This document shows positions 29,628 through 40,720 of a DNA stretch of 64,000 nt, one piece after another. This DNA is from Solea solea (taxonomy: Eukaryota; Chordata; Actinopteri; Pleuronectiformes; Soleidae). The notes beneath the pieces are model-generated. The model worked only from the letters and a program-made list of their open reading frames with translations. It had not been told where the DNA came from and made no database searches. The translations under genes were made by a program, and so were the position numbers. The stretch spans positions 24,245,021-24,309,020 of the forward strand of contig NC_081149.1 of the NCBI RefSeq assembly GCF_958295425.1, read 5' to 3'. Position 1 is the first letter of the stretch. Every line of letters starts with the position of its first letter.

Positions 29628-31552
29628 TGGCTTCATGGTTTTTATGTTGGTCTCAAGTGCAAGATCTTGAGATCCAGGTGCTGATGGTGGTGCAGCAGAT
29701 CTATTGGTGCAACGTTAATGGCAATATATACATTACATGTAGTGATATCTGTGTTCAAGTGGAATTTAAGTGGTGGAAATTAACGTGCTAATTTATCGTC
29801 TACATGAGGGTCGCGGGGCGGTGACATAGGGCTGGTGACCCTGGACAGGTCACCAGTCCATCACAGGGACACATACACACTCACGGACTGCATTTTAAAA
29901 TCCACCTGGGCATCCATAGGTCACCAAGGGAGGTCAATGAACACGTGCGGGACAAGCGCGAGCCGATGTGCTGCAGTCTGGACCACCTGTCTGTCAGCAG
30001 ACGACCACAGTAACTGTTAAGGCGTGGTGTGGTCAGGAAGAGGAAATGTTAAATACAGTCAACTGAACTGTTTCTCTCTCTCCTCACTGACATGTGTGCA
30101 GCAGCAGCAGCAGCACGGAGCTGATGAGTTTGATAAGTGCACAGGTGTTGAGACAGAGTTGTTTCTGTGCTCACACACTCACTGCTCGCCAAGCACATCT
30201 CTGTCGTTTTTTAATCCTTGAATGGTCTACCTGGCTAGATAAAAGTATTTATGTCTTGACAACACAAAGTTTAATAGTCGATCATAGACTGACCTCTACA
30301 GGAATGATAAAGACATTACATATAAAACATTTTTAATAAAATAGAGGTGGAGCCTGTGAAATCGTAGACATTTTGATATGAGTCAAGTCAACTTTATTTC
30401 TAGTGCTTTATAGATTTAAAGGCACAGCAACACAAAAGGTATGAAGCATAAAATGTTTATAGGTCATATATTCATGCGTTTTTTTGTTGATTTTTGTTTT
30501 TTTTGTTGAGTCAAAGTTATAATTAATGTTATATTGCGTTTTTGTAGAGATATGAAGTAGCAATAATTGTGCAGAAGTCAAAAAATAAGACCGTTTTTCT
30601 TTCGTTTTTGTACATAAAAACGAGCCAAGTGAACTTTGAATGTGATTTATTTCCAAATTGCACAAATTCAATCCAGTTTTATTTTTTCATCAGATTGCCT
30701 AGTTTGTGCTGAAAAAGGGATATAAGGCACTCTATATCACACATTCTTATAGCCTCTGTGTATATATTTTAACAAAACACAACTTTCCTTATTATTCAGC
30801 TTCTTAAACGTGAAAGTGATTTCCGTTTTCTTTGCTCCATATAACAAACAAATCTTTATAACTAAATCATTTTTGGTTTGTGGACAAAACAATACATTTG
30901 AGAAACATCATTTCCAGGTTTGAGAAACACTGATCAACCGTTTTCAACATTTTCTGACAATTATGGACCAAACAATTACTAGATGAATAGAGATAATAAT
31001 AGACAGATTAACAAATTAGGAACATAATCATTAGTTGTAGCCCTAAGAAGTGACTACAGTACACTTATGGTGTGTTTCATCACAGTGCAGTCTACAGCTG
31101 AAAGAACACATTTCTATTAATATACAAGAAAAAGAAAATTAGTCACATTTAGTCACATCCTATGATACAATCATTTCCTAATCAATTAAGCTACTTCAAA
31201 GTCAATAATTATGACATGATCAATAAGTTCTCATTTTAAAAGCGTGAGAAACACTTTGAAGGAGTCCAGAAAAGCACCATGACATCCAGTCTGTGTCCAA
31301 GTATTTAACAGTATTTAAAAAAAAACAAAAAACATTGAAGTATTTTGATACAAAATATGAAGGGATTTTCATCATCTTAATAAAACACAAATTACAAAAT
31401 GATATTTTGCATTTGACCTTTAATATATTTATGTTTTAGAAATGGATGGCCTAACCTCATTTGACCAAGACAGACAGACAGACAGAGGAGCTGAGATGTG
31501 AGGCGGTTCAGTGGGGGAAGGGAAGACAAAAGAAGCAAACTGCGAGACGGTG
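29628..31552. other. V-to-J interval
   Basis: About 1.9 kb of AT-rich DNA between the V and J signals. I looked for a D segment (a short GC-rich core flanked by 12- and 23-spacer signals) and for further J segments (an FGxG-coding motif) and saw neither. It contains one dispersed repeat fragment near 29837-29905. A stretch near 30719-30775 recurs near 53487-53540. Confidence 0.6.
29837..29905 (-). repeat. Dispersed fish repeat fragment (copy 3)
   Basis: It contains CCCTGGACAGGTCACCAGTC followed by CATCACAGGG, matching the element at 2070-2245 with few differences and in the same orientation. It is a short degraded interspersed repeat between V and J. Confidence 0.6.
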
Positions 31553-31580
31553 GGTTTTTGTGTCGTTTGTTTTCACAGTG
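31553..31580 (+). promoter_or_regulatory. J recombination signal, 12-bp spacer
   Basis: The nonamer GGTTTTTGT (31553-31561) is a perfect consensus. A 12-bp spacer (31562-31573) and the heptamer CACAGTG (31574-31580) follow. On the J side the consensus is CACTGTG, so there is one mismatch at the fourth base, while the GTG next to the coding end is intact. Together with the 23-spacer V signal it permits direct V-to-J joining. Confidence 0.92.
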
Positions 31581-31644
31581 CATTACGATGTGGAAGGTTT
31601 TGTGCCGTATTTCTTCGGTAGTGGCACCAAACTCACAGTCTTGG
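31581..31644 (+). CDS. T-cell receptor beta-type joining segment (J)
   Basis: The segment is 64 nt, encoding 21 residues plus one base. It contains PYFFGSGTKLTVL, with the FGxG motif of all J segments, and the donor GTAAGA follows at 31645. The last base (G) supplies the first base of the Glu codon completed by the constant exon at 42034, so the J-C splice is in frame. Before the FGSG it carries a longer than usual lead (HYDVEGFVPY), which would give a long CDR3. It is the only J segment recognised. Confidence 0.9.
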
Positions 31645-31786
31645 GTAAGAAAACGATATTATAAAGCAATACTTAATTGTTAAAACTTTGAGCAGTAAAT
31701 AGGTCTATTTTGAAAATGAGCTGTTTTGTTATACTGTACAGACGTCCGACTGGAAAAGCCAGCGCTGGAAATATGATACTTAGAGG

Positions 31787-31945
31787 GTGTTCTTATAATA
31801 CAAATGTCTTTATAATGTACATGTACGTATAATATGCATGTCCTTATAATATACATGTACTTATAATACAAATGTCCTTATAATATACATATTCTTATAA
31901 TATAATTTAGATATTCATATAATATACATGTCATTATAATATAAG
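31787..31945 (+). repeat. AT-rich short tandem repeat
   Basis: Variants of CTTATAATATACATGT and ATAATACAAATGTCC repeat several times with divergence just after the J segment. It is a degenerate minisatellite separate from the 38-bp array that begins some 70 bp later. Confidence 0.75.
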
Positions 31946-33419
31946 GAGTACAAAAGGAGCAAAAAAGTCACAGTTCTCTAAAATGAAACAAATTTAGCAT
32001 TTCATCCAGCATTTGAAAAAAGTCATAGTATAGCATGTCGTCCAAAATCAGTAAAAAAAGTCATAGTATAGTATGTCGTCCAAAATCACTCAAGAAAGTC
32101 ATAGTATAGTATGTCGTCCAAAATCACTCAAAAAAGTCATAGTATAGCATGTCGTCCAAAATCACTCAAAAAACTCATAGTATAGCATGTCGTCCAAAAT
32201 CACTCAAAAAACTCATAGTATAGCATGTCGTCCAAAATCACTCAAAAAACTCATAGTATAGCATGTCGTCCAAAATCACTCAAAAAACTCATAGTATAGC
32301 ATGTCGTCCAAAATCACTCAAAAAAGTCATAGTATAGCATGTCGTCCAAAATCACCCAAAAAACTCATAGTATAGCATGTCGTCCAAAATCACTCAAAAA
32401 AGTCATAGTATAGCATGTCGTCCAAAATTCCTCAAAAAAGTCATAGTATAGCATGTCGTCCAAAATCACTCAAAAAAGTCATAGTATAGCATGTCGTCAA
32501 AAATCACTCAAAAAGTCATAGTATAGCATGTCGTCCAAAATCAGTCAAAAAAGTCATAGTATAGTATGTCGTCCAAAATCACTCAAGAAAGTCATAGTAT
32601 AGTATGTCGTCCAGAATCACTCAAAAAAGTCATAGTATAGTATGTCGTCCAAAATCACTCAAAAAAGTCATAGTATAGCATGTCGTCCAAAATCACTCAA
32701 AAAAGTCATAGTATAGCATGTCGTCCAAAATCACTCAAAAAAGTCATAGTATAGCATGTCGTCCAAATCACTCAAAAAAGTCATAGTATAGCATGTCGTC
32801 CAAAATCACTCAAAAAAGTCATAGTATAGCATGTCGTCCAAAATCACTCAAAAAAGTCATAGTATAGCATGTCGTCCAAAATTCCTCAAAAAAGTCATAG
32901 TATAGCATGTCGTCCGAAATCACTCAAAAAAGTCATAGTATAGCATGTCGTCCAAAATCAGTCAAAAAAGTCATAGTATAGCATGTCGTCAAAAATCACT
33001 CAAAAAGTCATAGTATAGCATGTCGTCCAAAATCAGTCAAAAAAGTCATAGTATAGTATGTCGTCCAAAATCACTCAAGAAAGTCATAGTATAGTATGTC
33101 GTCCAGAATCACTCAAAAAAGTCATAGTATAGCATGTCGACCAAAATCACTCAAAAAAGTCATAGTATAGCATGTCGACCAAAATCAGTCAAAAAAGTCA
33201 TAGTATAGCATGTCGTCCAAAATCACTCAAAAAAGTCATAGTATAGCATGTCGTCCAAAATCACTCAAAAAAGTCATAGTATAGCATGTCGACCAAAATC
33301 ACTCAAAAAAGTCATAGTATAGCATGTCGTCCAAAATCACTCAAAAAAGTCATAGTATAGCATGTCGTCCAGAATCACTCAAAAAAGTCAAAGTATAGCA
33401 TGTCGTCCAAAATCACTCA

Positions 33420-33580
33420 AGATATCTCAGGATTGCAAAGAGCACTTGTCCCAACCAGGGCTTGAACCCCAGTCTTCTCAGTCAAAGGCAGGAGTACTAA
33501 CCACTACCCCATCCTTTTGTTCCCACATCACATGATGTTGTCCTAAATGACACCAAAACGTCATAGTATGGTGTGTTATC
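33420..33580 (-). repeat. tRNA-like spacer in the minisatellite, copy 1
   Basis: Read on the minus strand, it contains TAGTGGTTAGTACTCCTGCC and then GGGGTTCAAGCCCTGG, resembling the D-arm and T-arm of a tRNA with an intact B box (GGTTCAAGCC). The A-box region reads TGGGGTAGTGG, which breaks the consensus at one base. The 5' side does not pair with the 3' acceptor side, so it is tRNA-derived and not a working tRNA gene. Confidence 0.7.
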
Positions 33581-34350
33581 CAAAATCACTCAAAAAAGTC
33601 ATAGTATAGCATGTCGACTAAAATCACTCAAAAAAGTCATAGTATAGCATGTCGTCCAAAATCAGTCAAAAAAGTCATAGTATAGCATGTCGTCCAAAAT
33701 CACTCAAGAAAGTCATAGTATAGCATGTCGTCCAAAATCACTCAAAAAAGTCATAGTATAGCATGTCGTCCGAAATCACTCAAAAAAGTCATAGTATAGC
33801 ATGTCGTCCAAAATCACTCAAAAAAGTCATAGTATAGCATGTCGTCCGAAATTCCTCAAAAATGTCATAGTATAGCATGTCGTCCAAAATCACTCAAAAA
33901 AGTCATAGTATAGCATGTCGTCCAAAATCACTCAAAAAAGTCATAGTATAGCATGTCGTCCAAAATCACTCAAAAAAGTCATAGTATAGCATGTCGTCCA
34001 AAATCACTCAAAAAAGTCATAGTATAGCATGTCGACCAAAATCACTCAAAAAAGTCATAGTATAGCATGGCGTCCAAAATCACTCAAAAAAGTCATAGTA
34101 TAGCATGTCGACCAAAATCACTCAAAAAAGTCATAGTATAGCATGTCGTCCAAAATCACTCAAAAAAGTCATAGTATAGCATGGCGTCCAAAATCACTCA
34201 AAAAAGTCATAGTATAGCATGTCGTCCAAATCACTCAAAAAAGTCATAGTATAGCATGTCGTCCAAAATCACTCAAAAAAGTCATAGTATAGCATGGCGT
34301 CCAAAATCACTCAAAAAAGTCGTAGTGTATTTCGTCCAAATTGACACCAA

Positions 34351-34510
34351 GATATCTCAGGATTGCAGAGAGCACTTGTCCCAACCAGGGCTTGAACCCC
34401 GGTCTTCTTAGTCAAAGGCAGGAGTACTAACCACTACACCATACTTTTGGTACCACATCACATGATGTTGTCCTAAATGACACCAAAACGTCATAGTATG
34501 GTGTGTTATC
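34351..34510 (-). repeat. tRNA-like spacer in the minisatellite, copy 2
   Basis: Same element as copy 1. Here the minus strand has both Pol III internal promoter boxes intact: A box TGGTGTAGTGG and B box GGTTCAAGCC. It is preceded on the plus strand by a variant lead-in (TTCGTCCAAATTGACACCAA) shared with copies 4, 5 and 6. Confidence 0.7.
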
Positions 34511-35358
34511 CAAAATCACTCAAAAAAGTCATAGTACAGTATGTCGTCTAAAATCACTCAAAAAATTCATAGTATAGTATGTCGTCCAAAATCACTCAAA
34601 AAATTCATAGTATAGTATGTCGTCCAAAATCAGTCAAAAAAGTCATAGTATAGTATGTCGTCCAAAATCAGTCAAAAAAGTCATAGTATAGTATGTCGTC
34701 CAAAATCACTCAAGAAAGTCATAGTATAGCATGTCGTCCAAAATCAGTCAAAAAAGTCATAGTATAGTATGTCGTCCAAAATCACTCAAAAAAGTCATAG
34801 TATAGCATGTCGTCCAAAATCACTCAAAAAAGTCATAGTATAGCATGTCGTCCAAAATCAGTCAAAAAAGTCATAGTATAGCATGTCGTCCAAAATCAGT
34901 CAAAAAAGTCATAGTATAGCATGTCGTCCAAAATCAGTCAAAAAAGTCATAGTATAGTATGTCGTCCAAAATCAGTCAAAAAAGTCATAGTATAGCATGT
35001 CGTCCAAAATCACTCAAAAAAGTCATAGTATAGCATGTCGTCCAAAATCACTCAAAAAACTCATAGTATAGCATGTCGTCCAAAATCAGTCAAAAAAGTC
35101 ATAGTATAGCATGTCGTCCAAAATCACTCAAAAAAGTCATAGTATAGCATGTCGTCCAAAATTCCTCAAAAAAGTCATAGTATAGCATGTCGTCCAAAAT
35201 CACTCAAAAAAGTCATAGTATAGCATGTCGTCCAAAATCACTCAAAAAAGTCATAGTATAGCATGTCGTCAAAAATCACTCAAAAAGTCATAGTATAGCA
35301 TGTCGTCCAGAATCACTCAAAAAAGTCATAGTATAGCATGTCGTCCAAAATCACTCAA

Positions 35359-35517
35359 GATATCTTAGGATTGCAAAGAGCACTTGTCCCAACCAGGCTT
35401 GAACCCCAGTCTTCTCAGTCAAAGGCAGGAGTACTAACCACTACCCCATCCTTTTGTTCCCACATCACATGATGTTGTCCTAAATGACACCAAAACGTCA
35501 TAGTATGGTGTGTTATC
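35359..35517 (-). repeat. tRNA-like spacer in the minisatellite, copy 3
   Basis: This is nearly identical to copy 1, including the CCCCATCCTTTTGTTCCC variant and the flanking minisatellite units, so copies 1 and 3 probably arose by block duplication. One G has been lost from the T-arm region beside the B box (CCAGGCTTGAACC on the plus strand). Confidence 0.7.
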
Positions 35518-37048
35518 CAAAATCACTCAAAAAAGTCATAGTATAGCATGTCGACTAAAATCACTCAAAAAAGTCATAGTATAGCATGTCGTCCAAAATC
35601 AGTCAAAAAAGTCATAGTATAGCATGTCGTCCAAAATGACTCAAAAAAGTCATAGTATAGCATGTCGTCCAAAATCACTCAAAAAAGTCATAGTATAGCA
35701 TGTCGTCCAAAATCAGTCAAAAAGATCATAGTATAGGATGTCGTCCAAAATAACTCAAAAAAGTCATAGTATAGCATGTCGTCCAAAATAACTCAAAAAA
35801 GTCATAGTATAGCATGTCGTCCAAAATCACTCAAAAAAGTCATAGTATAGCATGTCGTCCAAAATCACTCAAAAAAGTCATAGTATAGCATGTCGTCCAA
35901 AATAACTCAAAAAAGTCATAGTATAGCATGTCGTCCAAAATAACTCAAAAAAGTCATAGTATAGCATGTCGTCCAAAATAACTCAAAAAAGTCATAGTAT
36001 AGCATGTCGTCCAAAATCAGTCAAAAAAGTCATAGTATAGCATGTCGTCCAAAATCACTCAAAAAAGTCATAGTATAGTATGACGTCTAAAATCACTCAA
36101 AATATTCATAGTATAGCATGTCGTCCAAAATCACTCAAAAAAGTCATAGTATAGTATGTCGTCTAAAATCACTCAAAATATTCATAGTATAGCATGTCGT
36201 CCAAAATCACTCGAAAAAGTCATAGTATAGTATGTCGTCCAAAATCAGTCGAAAAAGTCATAGTATAGCATGTCGTCCAAAATCCGTCAAAAAAGTCATA
36301 GTATAGTATGTCGTCCAAAATCAGTCAAAAAAGTCATAGTATAGCATGTCGTCCAAAATCACTCAAAAAAGTCATAGTATAGCATGTCGTCCAAAATCAC
36401 TCAAAAAAGTCATAGTATAGCATGTCGACCAAAATCACTCAAAAAAGTCATAGTATAGCATGTCGTCCAAAATCACTCAAAAAAGTGATATAATAGCATG
36501 TCGTCCAAAATCACTCAAAAAAGTCATAGTATAGCATGTCGTCCAAAATCACTCAAAAAAGTCATAGTATAGCATGTCGTCCAAAATCACTCAAAAAAGT
36601 CATAGTATAGCATGTTGTCCAAAATCACTCAAAAAAGTCATAGTATAGCATGTCGTCCAAAATCACTCAAAAAAGTCATAGTATAGCATGTCGACCAAAA
36701 TCACTCAAAAAAGTCATAGTATAGCATGTCGTCCAAAATCACTCAAAAAAGTCATAGTATAGCATGGCGTCCGAAATCACTCAAAAAAGTCATAGTATAG
36801 CATGTCGTCCGAAATCACTCAAAAAAGTCATAGTATAGCATGTCGTCCGAAATTCCTCAAAAAAGTCATAGTATAGCATGTCGTCCAAAATCACTCAAAA
36901 AAGTCATAGTATAGCATGTCGTCCAAAATCACTCAAAAATGTCATAGTATAGCATGTCGTCCAAAATCTCTCAAAAAAGTCATAGTATAGCATGTCGTCC
37001 AAAATCACTCAAAAAAGTCGTAGTCTATTTCGTCCAAATTGACACCAA

Positions 37049-37208
37049 GATATCTCAGGATTACAGAGAGCACTTGTCCCAACCAGGGCTTGAACCCGGG
37101 TCTTCTCAGTCAAAGGCAGGAGTACTAACCACTACACCATACTTTTGGTACCACATCACATGATGTTGTCCTAAATGACACCAAAACGTCATAGTATGGT
37201 GTGTTATC
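37049..37208 (-). repeat. tRNA-like spacer in the minisatellite, copy 4
   Basis: A and B boxes are intact on the minus strand, and the T-arm reads CCCGGGTTCAAGCCCTGG, allowing the best-paired T-stem of the six copies. The lead-in resembles copies 2 and 5. Confidence 0.7.
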
Positions 37209-38359
37209 CAAAATCACTCAAAAAAGTCATAGTATAGTATGTCGTCTAAAATCACTCAAAAAAGTCATAGTATAGCATGTTGTCCAAAATCACTCAAAAA
37301 AGTCATAGTATAGCATGTCGACCAAAATCACTCAAAAAAGTCATAGTATAGCATGTCGTCCAAAATCACTCAAAAAAGTCATAGTAGAGCATGTCGTCCA
37401 AAATCACTCAAAAAAGTCATAGTATAGCATGTCGTCCAAAATCACTCAAAAAAGTCATAGTATAGCATGTCGTCCAAAATCACTCAAAAAAGTCATAGTA
37501 TAGCATGTCGTCCAAAATCACTCAAAAAAGTCATAGTATAGCATGTCGTCCAAAATCACTCAAAAAAGTGATATAATAGCATGTCGTCCAAAATCACTCA
37601 AAAAAGTCATAGTATAGCATGTCGTCCAAAATCACTCAAAAAAGTCATAGTATAGCATGTCGACCAAAATCACTCAAAAAAGTCATAGTATAGCATGTCG
37701 TCCAAAATCACTCAAAAAAGTCATAGTATAGCATGTCGACCAAAATCACTCAAAAAAGTCATAGTATAGCATGTCGTCCAAAATCACTCAAAAAAGTCAT
37801 AGTATAGCATGTCGACCAAAATCACTCAAAAAAGTCATAGTATAGCATGTCGTCCAAAATCACTCAAAAAAGTCATAGTATAGCATGTCGTCCAAAATCA
37901 CTCAAAAAAGTCATAGTATAGCATGTCGTCCAAAATCACTCAAAAAAGTCATAGTATAGCATGTCGACCAAAATCACTCAAAAAAGTCATAGTATAGCAT
38001 GTCGTCCGAAATCACTCAAAAAAGTCATAGTATAGCATGGCGTCCGAAATCACTCAAAAAAGTCATAGTATAGCATGTCGTCCGAAATCACTCAAAAAAG
38101 TCATAGTATAGCATGTCGTCCGAAATTCCTCAAAAAAGTCATAGTATAGCATGTCGTCCGAAATCACTCAAAAAAGTCATAGTATAGCATGTCGTCCAAA
38201 ATCACTCAAAAAAGTCATAGTATAGCATGTCGACCAAAATCACTCAAAAAAGTCATAGTATAGCATGTCGTCCAAAATCACTCAAAAAAGTCATCGTATA
38301 GCATGTCGTCCAAAATCACTCAAAAAAGTCGTAGTGTATTTCGTCCAAATTGACACCAA

Positions 38360-38519
38360 GATATCTCAGGATTGCAGAGAGCACTTGTCCCAACCAGGGC
38401 TTGAACCCCGGTCTTCTCAGTCAAAGGCAGGAGTACTAACCACTACACCATACTTTTGGTACCACATCACATGATGTTGTCCTAAATGACACCAAAACGT
38501 CATAGTATGGTGTGTTATC
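38360..38519 (-). repeat. tRNA-like spacer in the minisatellite, copy 5
   Basis: Very close to copy 2, with intact A and B boxes. The minisatellite units on both sides also match those beside copy 4, which again suggests block duplication. Confidence 0.7.
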
Positions 38520-39822
38520 CAAAATCACTCAAAAAGGTCATAGTATAGTATGTCGTCTAAAATCACTCAAAAAAGTCATAGTATAGCATGTTGTCCAAAA
38601 TCACTCAAAAAAGTCATAGTATAGCATGTCGTCCAAAATCAGTCAAAAAAGTCATAGTATAGCATGTCGTCCAAAATCACTCATAAAAGTCATAGTATAG
38701 CATGTCGTCCAAAATCACTCAAAAAAGTCATAGTATTGCATGTCGTCCAAAATCAGTCAAAAAAGTCATAGTATAGCATGTCGTCCAAAATCAGTCAAAA
38801 AAGTCATAGTATAGCAATTCGTCCAAAATCACTCAAAAAAGTCATAGTATAGCATGTCGTCCAAAATCACTCAAAAAAGTCATTGTATAGCATGTCGACC
38901 AAAATCACTCAAAAAAGTCATAGTATAGCATGTCGTCCAAAATCACTCAAAAAAGTCATAGTATAGCATGTCGACCAAAATCAGTCAAAAAAGTCATAGT
39001 ATAGCATGTCGTCCAAAATCACTCAAAAAAGTCATAGTATAGCATGTCGTCCAAAATCACTCAAAAAAGTCATAGTTTAGCATGTCGACCAAAATCACTC
39101 AAAAAAGTCATAGTATAGCATGTCGTCCGAAATCACTCAAAAAAGTCATAGTATAGCATGGCGTCCGAAATCACTCAAAAAAGTCATAGTATAGCATGTC
39201 GTCCGAAATCACTCAAAAAAGTCATAGTATGGCATGTCGTCCGAAATTCCTCAAAAAAGTCATAGTATAGCATGTCGTCCAGAATCACTCAAAAAAGTCA
39301 TAGTATAGCATGTCGTCCAAAATCACTCAAGAAAGTCATAGTTTAGCATGTCGTCCAGAATCACTCAAAAAAGTCATAGTATAGCATGTCGTCCAAAATC
39401 ACTCAAAAAAGTCATAGTATAGCATGTCGTCCAAAATCACTCAAAAATGTCATAGTATAGCATGTCGTCCAAAATCACTCAAAAAAGTCATAGTATAGCA
39501 TGTCGTCCAAAATCACTCAAAAAAGTCATAGTATAGCATGTCGACCAAAATCACTCAAAAAAGTCATAGTATAGCATGTCGTCCAAAATCACTCAAAAAA
39601 GTCATAGTATAGCATGTCGACCAAAATCACTCAAAAAAGTCATAGTATAGCATGTCGTCCAAAATCACTCAAAAAAGTCATAGTATAGCATGTCGTCCAA
39701 AATCACTCAAAAAAGTCATAGTATAGCATGTCGTCCAAAATCACCCACAAACGTCATAGTATAGCATGTCGTCCAAAATCACTCAAAAATGTCATAGTGT
39801 ATTTCGTCCAAATTGACACCAA

Positions 39823-39955
39823 GATATGTCAGAATTGCAGAGAGCACTTGTCCCAACCAGTGCTTGAACCTTGGTCTTCTCAGTCAAAGGCAGGAGTTCT
39901 AACCACTACACCATCCTTTTGGTCCCACATCACATGATGTTGTCCTGTATGCCAA
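39823..39955 (-). repeat. tRNA-like spacer in the minisatellite, copy 6 (diverged, shorter)
   Basis: This is the most diverged copy. The B-box region reads GGTTCAAGCAC and the right end is shortened, passing straight into minisatellite after TGTCCTGTATGCC. The A box is intact. Confidence 0.65.
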
Positions 39956-40720
39956 AAAGTCATAGTATAGCATGTCGTCCAAAATCACTCAAAAAAGTCA
40001 TAGTATAGCATGTCGTCCAAATCACTCAAAAAAGTCATAGTATAGTATGTCGTCCAAAATCACTCAAAAAAGTCATAGTATAGCATGTCGTCCAAAATTC
40101 CTCAAAAAAGTCATAGTATAGCATGTCGTCCAAAATCACTCAAAAAAGTCATAGTATAGCATGTCGTCCGAAATCACTCAAAAAAGTCATAGTATAGCAT
40201 GTCGTCCAAAATCAGTCAAAAAAGTCATAGTATAGCATGTCGTCCGAAATCACTCAAAAAAGTCATAGTATAGCATGTCGTCCGAAATCACTCAAAAAAG
40301 TCATAGTATAGCATGTCGTCCGAAATCACTCAAAAAAGTCATAGTATAGCATGTCGTCCGAAATCACTCAAAAAAGTCATAGTATAGCATGTCGTCCGAA
40401 ATCACTCAAAAAAGTCATAGTATAGCATGTCGTCCGAAATCACTCAAAAAAGTCATAGTATAGCATGTCGTCCAAAATTCCTCAAAAAAGTCATAGTATA
40501 GCATGTCGTCCGAAATCACTCAAAAAAGTCATAGTATAGCATGTCGTCCAAAATCAGTCAAAAAAGTCATAGTATAGCATGTCGTCCAAAATCACTCAAA
40601 AAAGTCATAGTATAGTATGTCGTCTAAAATCACTCAAAAAAGTCATAGTATAGTATGTCGTCAAAAATCACTCAAAAAAGTCATAGTATAGCATGTCGTC
40701 AAAAATCATTCAAAAAAGTC

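Larger units (their letters stand above)
32015..40720 (+). repeat. 38-bp minisatellite array, about 200 copies, in the J-C intron
   Basis: The unit is 38 bp, with key parts TCATAGTATAGCATGTCGTC and CAAAATCACTCAAAAAAG. It is repeated head to tail for 8.7 kb with low divergence. Variants recur in patterns: GTCGACC for GTCGTCC, CAGTC for CACTC, TTCCTC for TCACTC, and GCATGG for GCATGT. Recurring blocks of variants suggest higher-order duplications. Each standard unit holds one CpG. Six unrelated spacers of about 160 bp interrupt it. It has no coding capacity: the 69-codon frames at 36954, 38265 and 39728 are the same repeat-plus-spacer text read three times. Confidence 0.97.

Noticed and set aside
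31081..31087. CACAGTG between V and J as a possible D-segment signal
   Set aside because: No nonamer occurs 12 or 23 bp away on either side, and there is no matching second signal.
33451..33512. Functional tRNA gene in the minisatellite spacers
   Set aside because: The 5' side cannot pair with the 3' acceptor side and the anticodon arm is poor; only the internal promoter-like boxes are preserved.
36954..39937. Three similar 69-codon open frames (starts 36954, 38265, 39728)
   Set aside because: They are the same minisatellite and tRNA-like spacer text read three times. They have no splice context, and codon content follows the repeat.
32015..40720. CRISPR-like look of the 38-bp direct repeats
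   Set aside because: Repeats are directly adjacent without unique spacers, the genome is a vertebrate, and there are no cas genes.
32015..40720. Immunoglobulin switch region
   Set aside because: TCR loci do not class-switch, the unit lacks the G-clustered or AGCT-rich text of switch regions, and there is a single constant gene.
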